DNA from: CADEEN01 sp040384625
GTDB taxonomy: Bacteria > Pseudomonadota > Gammaproteobacteria > Burkholderiales > Burkholderiaceae_C
DNA length: 64,000 nucleotides
NCBI GenBank assembly: GCA_040384625.1
Contig: JAZKIW010000059.1
Location: forward strand, 13,850-77,849
Direction: 5' to 3'
The first letter of the stretch is position 1; every line of letters starts with the position of its first letter. The notes below the pieces were generated by a model, which did no database searches, was not told where the DNA came from, and was given only the letters and a program-made list of their open reading frames with translations. The position numbers and the translations under genes are program-made. This document shows, one piece after another, positions 1 to 8,264 of this stretch.

Positions 1-239
1 ACCGGACCACCGAAGTAGACCGGCGCTTCGGCCAGGTCGTCGCGATCAAGGCTGAGCTCGACCTTCTCGAACAGGTTCTTCAGCTTGATGTCGATCGGCT
101 TGTTGATCACCAGGCCGAGCGCGCCCTTCTCGGTGTGCTCGCACAGGTAGACCACCGCGCCGGTGAAGGTGCCGTCGGCCATGCCGGGCATGGCGATCAG
201 GAACTGATTGGTCAGGTTGATGCGGCTGGCGTCGGCCAT
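1..239 (-). CDS. yqgE: YqgE/AlgH family protein (N-terminal part, runs off the left edge)
   Basis: The first 79 codons of a minus-strand gene are visible, from ATG at 239 to the window edge. They contain the family hallmarks: an N-terminal NLTNQFLIAMPGM stretch (residues 8-20), then YLCEHTEKGALGLVINKP (about 31-48). This matches UPF0301 (YqgE/AlgH, DUF179), a cytoplasmic family of about 190 residues linked to alginate regulation in Pseudomonas but without a settled biochemical role. It is divergent from the methyltransferase gene, with 37 bases between the two starts. The C-terminal half lies outside the window. Confidence 0.9.
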   Translation of the reverse strand, partial: MADASRINLTNQFLIAMPGMADGTFTGAVVYLCEHTEKGALGLVINKPIDIKLKNLFEKVELSLDRDDLAEAPVYFGGP

Positions 240-276
240 GGTGCCTTCATTCTATCGACTGCGCCGACAATCCCGC

Positions 277-1464
277 ATGGCCAATGAAACCGTTTCCGCC
301 GCCGTCGAGCGCTTCTTTGCGCGCCTGGACGACCACCTGGCGCGAGGAAGCCTGGCCAAGCTGGTGCTGGCCAAGTACCACGGTACCGAGCCCGATCTGG
401 TGCGCCTCGCGGTGCGCCCCTTGCTGCTGCGCGGCGAGCCCCACTTGAGCTTCGTCTACAGCCACAGCACGCGCGACGTCACGCACAACCAGCCGGTGGC
501 CGAGGGCGTCGCGACACTGCGCGCGCTAGTCGGGCCGGCCTTCCGCCACGCCCACCTGCTGGCGGCGGGTGAAGACCTCGAACTGCGCTTCACCAAGCGC
601 GGCAAGGCCAGCCTGCACCAGCAGAGCAATGCCCGCGATGCGCCCTCGCCGCAGGGGCACGACCGCGAGAAGCAGCGCCCGCTGAACCTCACTACGCCCT
701 TCCTAGCCGCGCTGGGTGTGACGACGCCGGCCGGCGACCTAGTACCGGTCATGGCGCGCAAGTTCAAGCAGATCAACAAGTTCGTCGAGGTGCTGGACCA
801 TGCGCTCGAGACCTCCCCGCTGAAGGCCCAGGCCGCCATCCGCGTGGCCGACTTCGGCAGTGGCAAGGGCTACCTGACCTTCGCCGTGCACCACCATCTG
901 CGACATACCCTGGGCCGCGAGGCCGAGGTGGCGGGTGTCGAGTTGCGGCCCGACTTGGTCGAGCTCTGCAACAAGGCGGCCACGCGCCTGGGGCTGACAG
1001 GGCTGCACTTCGAGCGGGGCGACGTGCGCGAGCGCCCTGCCGCGCCGCTGGACATCATGATCGCGCTGCACGCCTGCGACACCGCCACCGACCATGCGAT
1101 CCACCTCGGCATCCGATCGAACGCATCGTTGATCGTCTGCTCACCCTGCTGCCACAAGCAGATCCGACCGCAACTGAAGAGTCCGGCGGTGATGGCACCG
1201 ATGCTGCAGCACGGTATCCACCTCGGCCAGGAGGCCGAGATGTTGACCGACAGCCTGCGCGCCCTGCTGCTGCAGGCCCACGGCTACGACACCCAGGTCT
1301 TCGAGTTCGTCAGCCTCGAGCACACCAGCAAGAACAAGATGATCCTGGCCGTGAAGCGTGCGCAGCCGCTGCCCGCCGAGCCGGTGCTGGCCCAGATCCG
1401 CGCCATCAAGGACTTCTATGCGGTGCGCGAGCACTGCCTGGAGACCTTGCTGACGACCGCATGA
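277..1464 (+). CDS. SAM-dependent methyltransferase (Methyltransf_32-like)
   Basis: A 395-residue protein. The Rossmann glycine motif FGSGKGYLTF sits at about residues 193-202, and a Cys-rich CSPCCHKQ segment follows at about 288-295. The combination resembles the Methyltransf_32 group (GSTCD and RRNAD1 relatives), many of which are predicted RNA methyltransferases; the substrate here is unknown. In-frame ATG codons exist at 238 and 277. I chose 277 because it starts just before the conserved helix and leaves room for the divergent yqgE promoter, but no clear ribosome binding site supports either. The stop overlaps the photolyase start (ATGA), so the two genes are probably co-translated. Confidence 0.8.
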   Translation: MANETVSAAVERFFARLDDHLARGSLAKLVLAKYHGTEPDLVRLAVRPLLLRGEPHLSFVYSHSTRDVTHNQPVAEGVATLRALVGPAFRHAHLLAAGEDLELRFTKRGKASLHQQSNARDAPSPQGHDREKQRPLNLTTPFLAALGVTTPAGDLVPVMARKFKQINKFVEVLDHALETSPLKAQAAIRVADFGSGKGYLTFAVHHHLRHTLGREAEVAGVELRPDLVELCNKAATRLGLTGLHFERGDVRERPAAPLDIMIALHACDTATDHAIHLGIRSNASLIVCSPCCHKQIRPQLKSPAVMAPMLQHGIHLGQEAEMLTDSLRALLLQAHGYDTQVFEFVSLEHTSKNKMILAVKRAQPLPAEPVLAQIRAIKDFYAVREHCLETLLTTA

Positions 1465-2942
1465 ACCTGAAGCCGCTCGACAGCGCCCTGGTCTGGCTGC
1501 GGCGCGACCTGCGCGTCGACGACAACGCGGCGCTGTACCACGCGCTGCGAGCGGCACGCCGGGTCTGGTGCGGCTTTGTCTTCGACCGCGCGATCCTCGA
1601 TGCGCTGCCGCGAGCCGACCGGCGGGTCGAGTTCATCCGCGACAGCCTGGTCGGACTGGATGCACAGCTGCGAGCCCAGGCCGCGTCGCACGGCATCGAA
1701 GGCGTGGCCCTGCTGGTGCGCCACGGTCATGCGGTGCAGGCTGTTCCGCAACTGGCCGCCGATCTGCATGTCCAGGCGGTCTACGCGAACCACGACGACG
1801 AACCGGATGCGCTGGCGCGCGATGCCCAGGTGCGCGGCAGCCTGGCCGGCGCAGGCATTGCGCTGCACACCAGCAAAGACCATGTGGTGTTCGAGCGCAG
1901 CGAGCTGCTGACGCAGTCCGGCAGCCCCTACGGTGTGTTCACACCCTACAGGAACGCCTGGCTGAAGAAGCTCAATCCCTTCTTCGTGCGTGCCTACCCC
2001 GTCGCGCATCACTCGGGCGCGCTGGCGGCGGTGCCCGACGGCCTGCGCGCAGGCGTGCCCTCGCTGGCGGAGATCGGATTCCAGGGCACGGACCTGCACA
2101 CGCTGAAGCTGCCCAGCGGTGCCTCCGGCGCGCAGGAGCTGTTGGCCGACTTCCTGCCTCGGATCGAACGCTACGACGAGACGCGCAACTACCCCGCGGT
2201 CAAGGGCCCGAGCTACCTGTCGACGCACCTGCGCTTCGGCACCGTCTCGATCCGCCAGCTGGCGCGCGAGGCCTGGCAGCGCATGCAGGAAGGCTCACGT
2301 GGAGCCGAGGTCTGGCTGTCGGAACTGGTCTGGCGCGACTTCTACCACCAGGTCCTGCATCACCACCCGCACGTGGTCGGCCACGCCTTCAAGCCCGAGT
2401 ACGATCGCATCCGCTGGGAGCACGGCAAACACGCCGAGGCGCTGTTCGCAGCCTGGTGCGAGGGTCGCACCGGGTATCCGCTGGTCGATGCCGCGATGCA
2501 CCAGATCAACCAGACCGGCTACATGCACAACCGCCTGCGCATGGTCACGGCCAGCTTCCTGACCAAAGACTTGGGCCTGGATTGGCGCTGGGGCGAACGC
2601 TACTTTGCCGAGAAGCTGAACGACTTCGACCTCGCCGCGAACAACGGCGGTTGGCAGTGGGCGGCATCGACTGGCTGCGACGCACAGCCCTGGTTCCGCA
2701 TCTTCAACCCGGTCAACCAGAGCGAGAAGTTCGACGCCGAGGGCAAGTTCATCCGCCGTTACCTGCCCCAGCTGGGTGGTCTGACGGGCAAGCTGATCCA
2801 TGCGCCGTGGCTCGCGAGCCCGATCGAGCTAGCTGCGGCCAATGTCGACCTGGGCCGCGACTATCCGTTGCCGATCGTCCAGCACGACGAGGCGCGGATG
2901 AAGACGCTGGAACGCTACGCGGTGGTCAAGCCTGGACGCTGA
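1461..2942 (+). CDS. phrB: Deoxyribodipyrimidine photolyase (class I CPD photolyase)
   Basis: A 493-residue flavoprotein that uses light to split cyclobutane pyrimidine dimers. The N-terminal antenna domain opens with LVWLRRDLRVDDNAAL. The C-terminal FAD domain carries WLSELVWRDFYHQ (from about residue 285), the stretch YMHNRLRMVTASFLTKDL, and DLAANNGGWQWAASTG (about 389-404), all typical of class I photolyases. Length is normal (E. coli 472). Its ATG overlaps the upstream methyltransferase stop by four bases. It converges on tatC, whose stop is 40 bases downstream. Cryptochrome activity cannot be excluded from sequence alone. Confidence 0.95.
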   Translation: MNLKPLDSALVWLRRDLRVDDNAALYHALRAARRVWCGFVFDRAILDALPRADRRVEFIRDSLVGLDAQLRAQAASHGIEGVALLVRHGHAVQAVPQLAADLHVQAVYANHDDEPDALARDAQVRGSLAGAGIALHTSKDHVVFERSELLTQSGSPYGVFTPYRNAWLKKLNPFFVRAYPVAHHSGALAAVPDGLRAGVPSLAEIGFQGTDLHTLKLPSGASGAQELLADFLPRIERYDETRNYPAVKGPSYLSTHLRFGTVSIRQLAREAWQRMQEGSRGAEVWLSELVWRDFYHQVLHHHPHVVGHAFKPEYDRIRWEHGKHAEALFAAWCEGRTGYPLVDAAMHQINQTGYMHNRLRMVTASFLTKDLGLDWRWGERYFAEKLNDFDLAANNGGWQWAASTGCDAQPWFRIFNPVNQSEKFDAEGKFIRRYLPQLGGLTGKLIHAPWLASPIELAAANVDLGRDYPLPIVQHDEARMKTLERYAVVKPGR

Positions 2943-2981
2943 GCCGCCTCGCTCCGACGCGTCGCGCAGAAGGAAGCCGAC

Positions 2982-3767
2982 TCAGGCCGCCTTCTCGCCC
3001 TCGGCGTCCGGCGCCTTGGTGTGCTTGATGAAGATCTGCGCCGCCCAGATGCCGACCTCGTACAGGATGCACATCGGGATCGCCAGTGCCAGTTGCGACA
3101 CCACATCCGGCGGCGTGATCACGGCCGCGACGATGAAGGCCAGCACGATGAAGTAGCCGCGAAAGGCTTTCAGTTTCTCGATGCTGACGAGGCCCATGCG
3201 GGCAAGGACGATGACCACGATCGGCACCTCGAACGCGGCGCCGAACGCGATGAACATCGTCAGCACGAACCCCAGGTAGGCCTCGATGTCCGGCGCCGCC
3301 GTGATGCTCTTGGGCGCAAAGCTCTGGATGAACTTGAAGACCTGGCCGAAGACGAAGAAATAGCAGAAGCCCACGCCAAGAAAGAACAGCAGGGTACTGG
3401 AGATCACCAAGGGCATCACCAGACGCTTCTCGTGGCTGTACAAGCCGGGGGCGACGAAGGCCCACAACTGGTACAGCACGATCGGCAGCGCGACCATGAA
3501 GGCCGCCAGCAGGGTGATCTTCAGCGGCACGATGAAGGGCGAGATGACATTCGTCGCGATAAGCGTGGCGCCCTTGGGCAGGGTCGCGACCAGGGGTGCG
3601 GCCAGCAGGTCGTACATGCCCGCCGGCCCGGGCCAGAAGCACAGCGCGGCGAAGGCGATGCCGACGGCAATGACGACCCGGATCAGGCGGTCGCGCAGTT
3701 CGACGAGGTGCGAGACGAACGGCTGCTCTGTGCCGGCGAGTTCGTCTTCCTTGTCGGAGTCGCTCAT
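2982..3767 (-). CDS. tatC: Sec-independent protein translocase subunit TatC
   Basis: A 261-residue inner-membrane protein, the twin-arginine signal receptor of the Tat translocase. The family signature is visible: HLVELRDRLIR near the N terminus (about residues 19-29), six hydrophobic segments, and FVAPGLYSHEKR in the first cytoplasmic region. Length equals that of E. coli TatC (258). The ATG at 3767 was chosen over longer in-frame extensions because everything upstream falls in a repeat-like intergenic stretch. It is the last gene of the tatABC group and lies 70 bases after tatB; a GC-rich repeat fills that gap. Confidence 0.96.
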   Translation of the reverse strand: MSDSDKEDELAGTEQPFVSHLVELRDRLIRVVIAVGIAFAALCFWPGPAGMYDLLAAPLVATLPKGATLIATNVISPFIVPLKITLLAAFMVALPIVLYQLWAFVAPGLYSHEKRLVMPLVISSTLLFFLGVGFCYFFVFGQVFKFIQSFAPKSITAAPDIEAYLGFVLTMFIAFGAAFEVPIVVIVLARMGLVSIEKLKAFRGYFIVLAFIVAAVITPPDVVSQLALAIPMCILYEVGIWAAQIFIKHTKAPDAEGEKAA

Positions 3768-3837
3768 GTCCGCAGCCGGGCCGCCCCAAGGCGGACTCGC
3801 CCCCCCGTGAGGGCGATGCGAAGCATCTTGGGAGCTC
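3768..3837. repeat. GC-rich intergenic repeat, copy A (tatB-tatC gap)
   Basis: This non-coding gap shares an identical 17-base block, gccgggccgccccaagg (3775-3791), with the ftsI-murE gap at 42276-42292, and the remaining bases are loosely alike. I recall similar C/G-run elements between genes in many Burkholderiales. Function is unknown. This copy does not keep the perfect hairpin seen in copy B. Confidence 0.6.
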
Positions 3838-4326
3838 TCATCTACCGAGCGGCTTGGGCCGGAAGCGTGCCACGCGCGCCGCGCCCGACAACGCCTTGGT
3901 GCGGATGCCTTGGCGTTGCTTGTACCAGGCCGGCATGGCACCGCGCTTGAGGCGCCAGTTCTTCTTCGGGTTCTTGTAGTCGGGCGGCGGCGGCGCCAGA
4001 TCGGCACTCGCGTCGGCGCTTGTCGACGACAGCGGCGGCAGGCCGTTGTCCCAGCTGTTCTGCAGCTCGCTGGTGGCGGCACTCACTTCGCGATTGACGC
4101 TCTGCTCGACGTCGCGCGCCGCCCCTTCGAACTCGGTCTTCATCTTCTTCAGCTCGTCGAGCTCGATCGACCGGTTGACCTCGGCCTTGACGTCGGCGAC
4201 GTAGCGCTGCGCCTTGCCCAGCATGTGGCCGACCGTGCGCGCCACGCGCGGCAGCTTTTCCGGCCCGATGACAATGAGTGCCACCGCGCCGATCAGCGCA
4301 ATCTTGTCGAAACCGAAGTCGATCAT
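3838..4326 (-). CDS. tatB: Sec-independent protein translocase subunit TatB
   Basis: A 162-residue protein with one N-terminal membrane helix (about residues 7-21, ALIGAVALIVIG), the conserved GPEKLPRVART hinge and an amphipathic helix, then a long charged, proline-containing tail. These features and the position between tatA and tatC identify TatB, which with TatC forms the receptor for folded proteins bearing twin-arginine signals. The length is close to E. coli TatB (171). The C-terminal tail (about residues 90-162) is low in complexity and probably disordered. It is 39 bases downstream of tatA. Confidence 0.95.
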   Translation of the reverse strand: MIDFGFDKIALIGAVALIVIGPEKLPRVARTVGHMLGKAQRYVADVKAEVNRSIELDELKKMKTEFEGAARDVEQSVNREVSAATSELQNSWDNGLPPLSSTSADASADLAPPPPDYKNPKKNWRLKRGAMPAWYKQRQGIRTKALSGAARVARFRPKPLGR

Positions 4327-4365
4327 GGAGGGCCCGCTACCGGCGGTGCGGGATGGCGAGCGCGA

Positions 4366-4614
4366 TCAGGATTTCGTCTTCGCCTCGACGTCGACGGTGT
4401 TCGGGTCGGCCGCCTTGTTCGTCGTCGTGCTGACCTGCTGGGTCGGCGTCGCGCCGCTTTCAGGCGTGGCTTCACCACCGCTCTTGACGCCGTCCTTGAA
4501 ACCCTTGACCGCGCCGCCGAGATCGGAGCCGATGTTCTTCAACTTCTTGGTGCCGAAGATCAACACCACCACCAGCAGCACGATCAGCCAATGCCAAATG
4601 CTGAACGATCCCAT
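4366..4614 (-). CDS. tatA: Sec-independent protein translocase subunit TatA
   Basis: An 82-residue protein with a short N-terminal membrane helix (residues 6-20, IWHWLIVLLVVVLIF), the FGTKKLKNIGSDLG hinge and amphipathic helix, and a polar tail. This is the classic TatA plan; many copies assemble into the Tat pore. The GS-x-W start and the FG pair at the hinge separate it from TatB. It begins the tat trio, 86 bases downstream of the HIT gene, a gap with a small palindrome (about 4673-4687) that may affect the mRNA. Confidence 0.96.
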   Translation of the reverse strand: MGSFSIWHWLIVLLVVVLIFGTKKLKNIGSDLGGAVKGFKDGVKSGGEATPESGATPTQQVSTTTNKAADPNTVDVEAKTKS

Positions 4615-4700
4615 GACGTTCTCCGGATTAGATCAATGCGCGATTCTAGGTGAGCCCTCTGCCCGCACCGGCCGCAGGGCCCCTGCGCCTGTGATGGGCA

Positions 4701-5048
4701 TCACCCTTTGAGCCACGGTCGCGGGCCGCCCATCACATGCAGATGCAGGTGTTGCACCTCCTGCGAGCCGTCACGGCCGGTGTTGATCACATGCCGGTAG
4801 CCATTGATCACGCCCAGTTGCTGCATCAGCCGGCTGCTCAGCACCATCATGTGGCCGAGCAGGGCCTGGTGCTCGGCACCGACATCGACCATCGAAACGA
4901 TGTGCGCCTTGGGGATGATCAGGATGTGCACCGGCGCCCAAGGATGGATGTCGTGGAAGGCCAGCACCTGGTCGTCTTCATGGACCTTGTTCGCCGGGAT
5001 CTGGCCGGCGACGATCCTGCAGAAGATGCAGTTCGGATCGGAGGACAT
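4701..5048 (-). CDS. HIT family protein (HinT-like nucleotide hydrolase)
   Basis: A 115-residue histidine-triad protein. The N terminus CIFCRIVAGQIP carries the CxxC pair common in HinT relatives. The catalytic triad motif HLHLHV places His at 100, 102 and 104, followed by MGGRPW-like residues at the C terminus. HinT enzymes hydrolyse adenosine phosphoramidates and aminoacyl-adenylates. ATG at 5048 gives the standard length; a longer in-frame extension overlaps the upstream membrane-protein gene and was rejected. In Burkholderiales this gene commonly lies between hisE and tatA, as here, which suggests operon membership rather than a Tat function. Confidence 0.92.
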   Translation of the reverse strand: MSSDPNCIFCRIVAGQIPANKVHEDDQVLAFHDIHPWAPVHILIIPKAHIVSMVDVGAEHQALLGHMMVLSSRLMQQLGVINGYRHVINTGRDGSQEVQHLHLHVMGGPRPWLKG

Positions 5049-5053
5049 CGCGC

Positions 5054-5431
5054 TCACCCGATAGGCGACGGCAGCACCGGCGTGCCCTCGGTCAGCTTGA
5101 GCCAGCCCTTGACGACGCGGTAGACGGTCCAGATCCAGGCCACGAACAGCACCGCGAATCCCACCACGACGACGACCAGGAGCATGCCCACTGCGCCCCA
5201 CAACAGGCCCCACCAGAAGGTGCGGATCTGCCAGTCGAAGTGGCTCTGGTAAAGCGTGCCGGCGGCGTCTTCGCGCTTCACGTAGTTGACGACGATGGCG
5301 ATGATGGCCGTCACGCCGCCGGTCAGGAAACCCAGCGCCTGCAACGCATAGACCACCATCGTCACCTGCTTCAGGCTGGCCAGTTCTTCGGCCGACTTGA
5401 CTGTGCCGGCATCGATCACGGTGTTGTCCAT
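5054..5431 (-). CDS. DUF4870-like membrane protein
   Basis: A 125-residue protein with three predicted membrane segments: about residues 25-47, 70-90 and 92-108. A short charged region, YVKREDAAGTLYQSHFDWQIRTFWW, between the first two resembles the DUF4870/YtrD-type small membrane family, where a soluble loop joins helices. No enzymatic motif is visible and the function is unknown. Its ATG directly abuts the hisE stop (TGAATG), and its stop lies five bases before the HIT start, so it is firmly inside the his-tat operon. Note that the loop is quoted here as a landmark only, in pieces: YVKREDAAG then TLYQSHFDWQ. Confidence 0.8.
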   Translation of the reverse strand: MDNTVIDAGTVKSAEELASLKQVTMVVYALQALGFLTGGVTAIIAIVVNYVKREDAAGTLYQSHFDWQIRTFWWGLLWGAVGMLLVVVVVGFAVLFVAWIWTVYRVVKGWLKLTEGTPVLPSPIG

Positions 5432-5782
5432 TCAGCTGCCCTCCTCGTCACGAGTTTGTGCCTTGCGCGAGGCGAATTCGTCGAGTCCCGACAGGCCTTC
5501 GCGGCGCTCCAGCTCGGCCAGCACGTCGGCCGGTGTCAAGCCGAACTGTGCCAGGACGAGCATGGAATGGAACCACAGGTCGGCGACTTCGCCGACGATC
5601 CTGTCGTGCGCGCCGTCCTTGGCTGCCATCACGACCTCGGTGGCTTCCTCGCCCACCTTCTTCAGCATCGCGTCGGTGCCTTTGAGAAACAGGCGCGCGA
5701 CATAGCTCTTGTCGGGATCGCCGCCGCGACGCGCGTCGATCACTGCCGCCAGCCGGGCCAGGGTGTCGTTGCCGGCATTCAT
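5432..5782 (-). CDS. hisE: Phosphoribosyl-ATP pyrophosphatase HisE
   Basis: A 116-residue enzyme for the second step of histidine biosynthesis, hydrolysing phosphoribosyl-ATP to phosphoribosyl-AMP and pyrophosphate. It shows the MazG-like all-alpha signature: SYVARLFLKGTDAMLKKVGE (about 26-45) with the EExxE-type metal site GEEATEVVMAAKDG, then GEVADLWFHSMLVL. It is a separate gene rather than fused to HisI, as usual in betaproteobacteria. Its ATG overlaps the hisI stop by four bases. Confidence 0.95.
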   Translation of the reverse strand: MNAGNDTLARLAAVIDARRGGDPDKSYVARLFLKGTDAMLKKVGEEATEVVMAAKDGAHDRIVGEVADLWFHSMLVLAQFGLTPADVLAELERREGLSGLDEFASRKAQTRDEEGS

Positions 5783-6168
5783 TTGTAGATGGCCTCGGGA
5801 TCCTTCAGCACCGGCTCGACGCTGCGCCAGGCATCGGCCTCCAGCTTCTGGAAGAAGCAGGAATGGCGGCCGGTGTGGCAGGCGATGCCCGGCGCGTGGC
5901 CGAGTTGCGTCACCTTCAGCAGCACGACGTCGTTATCGCAGTCGAGGCGGATGTCGTGCACCTGCTGCTCGTGACCGGATGACTCGCCCTTGTGCCAGAG
6001 GCGCTGACGCGAACGGCTCCAGTACACCGCCCGCCGCGACTCGGCCGTCCGGGCGAGCGCCTCGCGGTTCATGTAGGCGAACATCAGCACGTCATTGCTG
6101 CCCTCTTCCTGGGCGATGACGGGCACCAGGCCATCGCGGTCCCACTTCACGGCGTCCAACCAGTCCAT
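5779..6168 (-). CDS. hisI: Phosphoribosyl-AMP cyclohydrolase HisI
   Basis: A 129-residue zinc enzyme that opens the adenine ring of phosphoribosyl-AMP in step three of histidine synthesis. Visible motifs are VLMFAYMNREALART (about 29-43), YWSRSRQRLWHKGESSGH (about 49-66) and the metal-ligand region DCDNDVVLLKV followed by CHTGRHSCFF. ATG at 6168 fits the family length; a longer ORF upstream is an overlap with mutT and has no family similarity. The next gene, hisE, overlaps by four bases, which gives coupled synthesis of consecutive pathway enzymes. Confidence 0.95.
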   Translation of the reverse strand: MDWLDAVKWDRDGLVPVIAQEEGSNDVLMFAYMNREALARTAESRRAVYWSRSRQRLWHKGESSGHEQQVHDIRLDCDNDVVLLKVTQLGHAPGIACHTGRHSCFFQKLEADAWRSVEPVLKDPEAIYK

Positions 6169-6178
6169 GCCGGGCAGT

Positions 6179-6631
6179 TTAGTGGGTGGCGCCGACAAAA
6201 CCCCTTTCTTCGGCGAGCCAGGCCAGCACCGGCAGGGTGCCTGGAAGCAGTGGCGCCACCGCGACCGGCAGGGTCTGCCAGGCCATCTGCTGCGCTTCGC
6301 GCATCTCGAACACACCCTGCCAGTCGAAGACCTTGCAGAAGTGCAGCCGCACCAGGGCATGGGCATAGTCGTGCAGGATGGTCTTCCAATGCACGGCCGC
6401 GCCGATCCTGATGCCGAGCTCTTCGTGCAGTTCGCGCTGCAGGGCCTGCTCGACCGATTCGCCGGACTCGACCTTGCCGCCGGGGAACTCCCAGTGCCCG
6501 GCGTAGACCTTGCCCTCGGGGCGCGAGGTGATCAGGAAGCGGCCCTCGGGGTCGATCAGGACGCCCACCGCGACGTCCACCGGGCGGCGCGGCTCACTCG
6601 GCTCGACGTCGATCGGTGCCCGCTCAGCCAT
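6179..6631 (-). CDS. mutT: Nudix hydrolase, MutT-like 8-oxo-dGTP diphosphatase
   Basis: A 150-residue protein with a perfect Nudix box (GX5EX7REUXEEXGU) starting at Gly52: GGKVESGE, then RELHEELGI. MutT enzymes remove oxidised guanine nucleotides from the dNTP pool. The C-terminal half (WQGVFEMREAQQMAWQ) matches the MutT subfamily better than generic Nudix proteins. I chose ATG at 6631, which gives an eight-base overlap with the ATPase gene upstream and starts just ahead of the first beta strand. A DUF815 ATPase next to mutT is, as I recall, a common arrangement in this group. Substrate assignment is by family resemblance. Confidence 0.85.
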   Translation of the reverse strand: MAERAPIDVEPSEPRRPVDVAVGVLIDPEGRFLITSRPEGKVYAGHWEFPGGKVESGESVEQALQRELHEELGIRIGAAVHWKTILHDYAHALVRLHFCKVFDWQGVFEMREAQQMAWQTLPVAVAPLLPGTLPVLAWLAEERGFVGATH

Positions 6632-7496
6632 CGGCGCGGCCGCAGAAGTCGCGCGCGAACTGGTAGGCCACACGCCCGGAGCGCGAACCGCGCTCCAAGG
6701 CCCAGATCAGGGCCTCGGGCCGCGCGGCCTCGATGCGCGCGACGTCGTCGACGCCGAAGTGGCGCAACCACTGGGCCACGATCGCCAGGTACTCGGCTTG
6801 GGTGAAAGGGTAGAAGCTGACCCACAGGCCGAAGCGCTCCGACAGCGAGATCTTCTCTTCGACGACCTCGCCCGGATGGACCTCGCCATCGTCGGTGTGG
6901 GTATAGGTCAGGTTCTCCCGCATGTACTCGGGCAGCAGGTGACGCCGGTTGCTGGTGGCGTAGATCAGCACGTTGTCGCTCGACTGGGCCACGGAGCCGT
7001 CGAGCATCGACTTCAGGGCCTTGTAGCCGGGCTCGCCCTCGTCGAAGGACAGGTCGTCGCAGTAGACGACGAAGCGCTCGGGCCGCTCGGCGACCTGATC
7101 GACGATGTCGGGCAGGTCGACCAGGTCGGTCTTGTCGACCTCGATCAGGCGCAGGCCCTGCGGTGCGAACTCGTTCAGGCAGGCCTTGATCAGTGAGCTC
7201 TTGCCGGTGCCGCGTGCGCCCGTCAGCAGCACGTTGTTGGCCGCGCGGCCGGCAACGAACTGGCGCGTGTTGCGCACCAGGCGCTCCTTCTGCGGCTCGA
7301 CTTCCTTCAGCTCGGCCAGGCGGATCGTCGCCACGTGACGCACCGGCTCGATGGCGCCGACGCCGCCGCGTTTGCGGTAGCGAAAGGCGGTCGAGACCTG
7401 CCAGTCGGTGGCCGGCGCCGGACGCGGCAGCACCGCCTCCAGGCGGGTCAACAGGGATTCGGCGCGGGCGATCAGGGTCTCGAGCGTGGGCGTCAT
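6624..7496 (-). CDS. DUF815 family ATPase (AAA+ type)
   Basis: A 290-residue P-loop protein. Walker A is GARGTGKSS at residues 93-101, and a Walker B-like FVVYCDDLSF follows at about 138-147. The stretch ATSNRRHLLPEYM resembles the sensor-1 region of AAA+ proteins, and FGLWVSFYPF is typical of DUF815. Members are conserved but their function is unsettled. ATG at 7496 was preferred to an upstream in-frame ATG at 7547 because the extra 17 residues are outside the conserved domain. It is 90 bases downstream of slmA. Confidence 0.85.
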   Translation of the reverse strand: MTPTLETLIARAESLLTRLEAVLPRPAPATDWQVSTAFRYRKRGGVGAIEPVRHVATIRLAELKEVEPQKERLVRNTRQFVAGRAANNVLLTGARGTGKSSLIKACLNEFAPQGLRLIEVDKTDLVDLPDIVDQVAERPERFVVYCDDLSFDEGEPGYKALKSMLDGSVAQSSDNVLIYATSNRRHLLPEYMRENLTYTHTDDGEVHPGEVVEEKISLSERFGLWVSFYPFTQAEYLAIVAQWLRHFGVDDVARIEAARPEALIWALERGSRSGRVAYQFARDFCGRADG

Positions 7497-7586
7497 TGCG
7501 GCGTCATGGGCTGGGGCAAGGCGTGCACCGCATTGTCGGCGACGCAAGACCCCCGGTCGCCAGCTGCGCCCGCAGGCGCGGCGGCC

Positions 7587-8264
7587 TCAGGCGAAGAGAC
7601 GCAGCGCCGTGTCCAGGTGCTCGGTCGGGCTGCGCTTGAAGCCCGAGCGCGCGTAGCGCTGCAAGCGGCCGACGGCGAACGAGGTCAGGGCCGAAGCCTG
7701 GCCATTGCCGTCGACGGTGGGCTGCGGTGAGCCACCGGCCTCGGCGGCGGCGCGCAGGCTCTGGCGCAACTGCGACTCGACGCGGTCGAAGAACTGGTTC
7801 ATGCGCGCGATCAGGCGCTCGTGCTCGAACACCAGCGCGTCGCCGACCATCACCCGCGTCATGCCCGGATTCTTTTCGCCGAACTGGAGCACGACGGCGA
7901 GGATCTTGGCGGCCTGTTGGGCGCCAGAAGCCTCGCGCTCGACGATCTGGTTGATCAGGGTGAAGACGCTCGACTCGATGAACTCGATCAAGCCTTCGAA
8001 CATCTGCGCTTTGCTGGCGAAATGGCGGTACAGCGCTGCTTCGCTGACCGACAGCTTGGCCGCCAACGCGGCGGTGGTGACACGGTCGGCCCCGGGCTGC
8101 TCGAGCATCTGGGCCAGGGTCTGGAGGATCTGTACCCGGCGTTCGCCCGGCTTGGGGCGCTTGCGTACCCGCTCGGCCTTGCCTGCTGTTGCTGTGCTGC
8201 CCTGGACCGCGGCTGCGTCGTCGTCTTCGGCATCGGCCGGTTCATCGGGCAGGTCGGGTGTCAC
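7587..8264 (-). CDS. slmA: Nucleoid occlusion factor SlmA-like TetR regulator
   Basis: A 225-residue TetR-fold DNA-binding protein. The helix-turn-helix (residues about 63-82, TTAALAAKLSVSEAALYRHF) and the region FEGLIEFIESSVFTLINQI followed by GEKNPGMTRVM closely follow E. coli SlmA, which binds chromosomal sites and blocks FtsZ assembly over the nucleoid. The GTG at 8264 overlaps the upstream HAD stop (GTGA), which decides the start; longer reading would extend into that gene. Unlike E. coli SlmA (198 residues), it has an extra acidic leader of about 35-40 residues (DLPDEPADAEDDDAAA) before the basic stretch RVRKRPKPGERR. Confidence 0.88.
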   Translation of the reverse strand: MTPDLPDEPADAEDDDAAAVQGSTATAGKAERVRKRPKPGERRVQILQTLAQMLEQPGADRVTTAALAAKLSVSEAALYRHFASKAQMFEGLIEFIESSVFTLINQIVEREASGAQQAAKILAVVLQFGEKNPGMTRVMVGDALVFEHERLIARMNQFFDRVESQLRQSLRAAAEAGGSPQPTVDGNGQASALTSFAVGRLQRYARSGFKRSPTEHLDTALRLFA

